Source: Gammaproteobacteria bacterium (lineage in GTDB: Bacteria > Pseudomonadota > Gammaproteobacteria > JAKDMP01). Taken from it: a stretch of 64,000 nt of DNA. This document shows, piece after piece, positions 61,842 to 64,000 of the stretch. The notes under the pieces were generated by a model, which made no database searches, was not told where the DNA came from, and saw nothing but the letters and a program-made list of their open reading frames with translations. Position numbers and translations under genes: made by a program. The stretch spans positions 1 to 64,000 of the forward strand of contig JALUYA010000005.1 in NCBI GenBank assembly GCA_027018875.1. The letters are read 5' to 3'. The stretch's first letter is position 1. Each line of letters opens with the position of its first letter.

Positions 61842-62108
61842 TCAGGCAGCGGTCGTTCGGTGAGTGCTAATAAATTGTGCCAGTGCCGCGAGGGAGGCAA
61901 AGGCCTCGCGATTCGCGGTGTCGTCGGCTTTCAACTGTACGCCGTAGTGTTGGGACACCGCCAGGGCGATTTCCAGTGCATCGATCGAATCCAGGCCGAG
62001 TCCCTCGCGGAACAGGGGTGCCTGGGGATCAATATCTTCAGGTCGTATATCCTCGAGTTCCAGGGTGGTAACGAGCAGTTCCGCAAGCTTACGCTCAGAC
62101 TCGGTCAT
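61842..62108 (-). CDS. Acyl carrier protein
   Basis: PQAPLFREGLGLDSIDALEIALAVSQHYGVQL; GLDSID phosphopantetheine site. Confidence 0.95.
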   Translation of the reverse strand: MTESERKLAELLVTTLELEDIRPEDIDPQAPLFREGLGLDSIDALEIALAVSQHYGVQLKADDTANREAFASLAALAQFISTHRTTAA

Positions 62109-62143
62109 CGTGGCGGCTGATCCCTTTTGTTTTGATTTTTAAA

Positions 62144-62152
62144 ATTATCGCA
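62144..62152 (-). promoter_or_regulatory. Candidate extended -10 promoter upstream of the ACP gene
   Basis: Minus strand reads TATGCGATAAT: TG-N-GATAAT about 36 nt before the ACP ATG, in a 242-bp gap. No convincing -35. Confidence 0.35.
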
Positions 62153-62350
62153 TAAACGGAATCTTACCGGGACGCACCCGGAGGCGGCAGAATTACGCCG
62201 GCACTGATGCGAGTCGGTGGCCATCGACGGGAGGCCTTGGCCGGGATGATTCGGCCATCCGGCGAGGGGTTCACCGGGCCTGCCGAGATGGAAACCGCTG
62301 TCGCGGTTTATCCTGTGGATGTCTCGGTGTATACCGGCGCCCATTCCCAT

Positions 62351-63142
62351 TCAGCCGCTGCGGGTTTGAATGATCAGGGTTCGATCATCCAGATAAGGCA
62401 GCACCGTGCGGGTTTTCCCGCCGCGGGCCAGCGCCGCCAGCCAGGGCAACGCACGCGCCGCGGGGTTGTTCCGGCGCAAGATTTCCAGTTCCGGAATATC
62501 CAGGCGGGTTTCCGGCTCGGCCGGCCCGATTGCAAGGGTTATCATCGCCTCGGCCGCCGTGACGGTTGCTGGGTGGTATAACAACAGTGCACAAGCAAAA
62601 CTGCCTATTATTGGGCAGGCCAGCGACAGGGGAAAAGGATCAGCCCGATCATAGGCGACCAATAGGACCGCATGGCCGCTTTTGACCTGCGTGGTGGCTT
62701 CGAGCAAGCCGGCCGCGAAACTCGCATCATGCGCCGAGACCGAGGTTGACGGGGCATGATCCTGCCGGGCGATCGCCCAGTATCCGGCCGGAGCATTGTG
62801 TACGGAATGGTGAAACTTTGTCGGGGAAAGGGCTGGCGTGGGGCGTGCCAACTCCCGGCAGACCGAATGAATGATTTCGCCGTCGCCACTGGCGGAGGTG
62901 AATACCGTGGCCAGGGAGGAGGCATCGGTTACCGCTTGTGCCAAGGCATCCTGGCCGGCGCTGAGCGCGAGGCGCGTAATCTGCCCCAGGCGCCGACGCT
63001 CGTTGGGCGCCAGATCCTTCGGAACGAGTCGGGGCAGGGGCGTCGATGCATAGGAGAGGTCTCCGCCGAGTATGGGCCGAGCCTCGGCCCAGCCCACCAG
63101 TCCGGGGGCGATACAGCCGATTCCACCGATGGCCAGATCCAT
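62351..63142 (-). CDS. Beta-ketoacyl synthase-like protein lacking the catalytic Cys (chain-length-factor/ApeC-like)
   Basis: IGGIGCIAPG...SPTKFHHSVHNAPAGYWAIA...STSVSAHDASFAAGLLEA; the nucleophile position reads AHDAS, not ACSS. Confidence 0.8.
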   Translation of the reverse strand: MDLAIGGIGCIAPGLVGWAEARPILGGDLSYASTPLPRLVPKDLAPNERRRLGQITRLALSAGQDALAQAVTDASSLATVFTSASGDGEIIHSVCRELARPTPALSPTKFHHSVHNAPAGYWAIARQDHAPSTSVSAHDASFAAGLLEATTQVKSGHAVLLVAYDRADPFPLSLACPIIGSFACALLLYHPATVTAAEAMITLAIGPAEPETRLDIPELEILRRNNPAARALPWLAALARGGKTRTVLPYLDDRTLIIQTRSG

Positions 63143-64000
63143 CAGTCTATCCTGCCCGCATGGCCGAGGACCAGGCTGGCATTGTTGCCGCCGAAGCCGA
63201 GCGCGTTGAGCATCACCCGCCGGGGAACCACCGGGCGGTTCTCAAGCAAGATCTCGGAGCTGAACGTCGGGTCGGGGCGGCGGGTGTTGAGCGTCCCCGG
63301 CAGAAAGCCTTCCTCCAGGGCCAGTGCGGCCATGGCAAAGCTCACGATCCCGGCCGCGCCCAGCGTGTGACCGGTCCAGCCCTTGGTGGAACTGGCCGCC
63401 ATGCCGGGTCCGAAAACTGACTCGAGGGCGCGGTCTTCCGCGAGGTCATTGGCCGGGGTCGCGGTGCCGTGCAGATGTACCCAGTCGATCTCGCCCGGTG
63501 CGAGGGCGGCATCTAGCAATGCCTGCCGCATGGCCCGCGCGGCACCGCCACCCCCGGGATGGGGTGCCGACATGTGGTAGGCATCCGAGCTTTCCCCGCA
63601 ACCGAGAAGCGCGAGGCCGATATTGCCGCCGCAGGGCTCAAGCAGTGCGAATCCCCCGGCTTCCCCCAGGCTGATGCCGTCACGTTTCGGATCGGCCGGG
63701 CGGCAGGGCTTGGGGCTGACCAGTTGCAGCGAGCGAAACCCGTATAGGGTCATCAGGCACAGGCTGTCCACGCCACCGACCACGGCGGCGCGGCATAAGC
63801 CGGCCTCTATGTGCCGTGCAGCGGTGGCGAAGACCTTGGCGCTGGAGGAGCAGGCCGTGGAAACCGACAGCGCCGGTCCCGCGAGACCGAGCCGGGCACG
63901 TACATAGCGGGTGAGGGAGTAAAGGTCGTGGGTATGGCGATAGTCATACCAGGGGGGCAGAGAGGAGGCAGCGGTTTGCCGCTCGCGGTAGGCCCGCTCG
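63142..64000 (-). CDS. Beta-ketoacyl-ACP synthase, N-terminus beyond the window
   Basis: Frame open from 63142 to the window end. Minus-strand reading upstream of ORF-track M gives GLAGPALSVSTACSSSAKVFATAARHIEAG (active-site Cys), then WVHLHGTATPANDLAE and GWTGHTLGAAGIV. Confidence 0.93.
   Translation of the reverse strand, partial: ERAYRERQTAASSLPPWYDYRHTHDLYSLTRYVRARLGLAGPALSVSTACSSSAKVFATAARHIEAGLCRAAVVGGVDSLCLMTLYGFRSLQLVSPKPCRPADPKRDGISLGEAGGFALLEPCGGNIGLALLGCGESSDAYHMSAPHPGGGGAARAMRQALLDAALAPGEIDWVHLHGTATPANDLAEDRALESVFGPGMAASSTKGWTGHTLGAAGIVSFAMAALALEEGFLPGTLNTRRPDPTFSSEILLENRPVVPRRVMLNALGFGGNNASLVLGHAGRID

Noticed and set aside
61900-62110. Second ACP or additional acyltransferase near the ACP gene
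   Set aside because: Only one GLDSID-type site was found; the 62109-62350 gap has no ACP-like frame.

Overview
This 64 kb, GC-rich chromosomal window reads like a gammaproteobacterium. Most of it is dense core-genome operons. In order: the C-terminal part of a CheA/ChpA-type hybrid kinase with an in-frame EAPEA-coding tandem repeat, plus a CheW-like protein; ampDE; a B12 locus (BtuF-like SBP, PduO-type adenosyltransferase, and a TonB-dependent receptor behind a well-preserved cobalamin riboswitch); prpBCD; rsmG-parA-parB; rdgB-rph-PP2C; yicC-gmk-rpoZ-spoT-ridA-recG-ubiA; a lipB-ybeD-dat-rlpA-mltB-rodA-mrdA-mreDCB block; gatCAB; prmC; CBS/CGS-type transsulfuration genes; gpsA-secB-rhodanese; a DUF929-like secreted CPYC protein; and NRDE and S9 peptidase genes. 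Two accessory regions stand out. (1) At 48.8-51.1 kb there is a divergent ArsR / SAM-methyltransferase / extremely Met-rich small-protein module with a readable operator-promoter. It is followed by a start codon and RBS for a third ORF that stops at the terminal repeat of a degenerate IS256-family element. (2) From 51.3 kb to the right edge, all on the minus strand, lies an aryl-polyene/xanthomonadin-like type II FAS/PKS cluster (KS, Cys-less KS/CLF, ACP, AMP ligase, two acyltransferases, dehydratases, KR, GT2, LolA-like, MMPL, DUF3261, and an unassigned lipoprotein), cut by the window end. No rRNA, tRNA or CRISPR array was recognised. All calls come from reading the sequence and the supplied ORFs; no database search was run.
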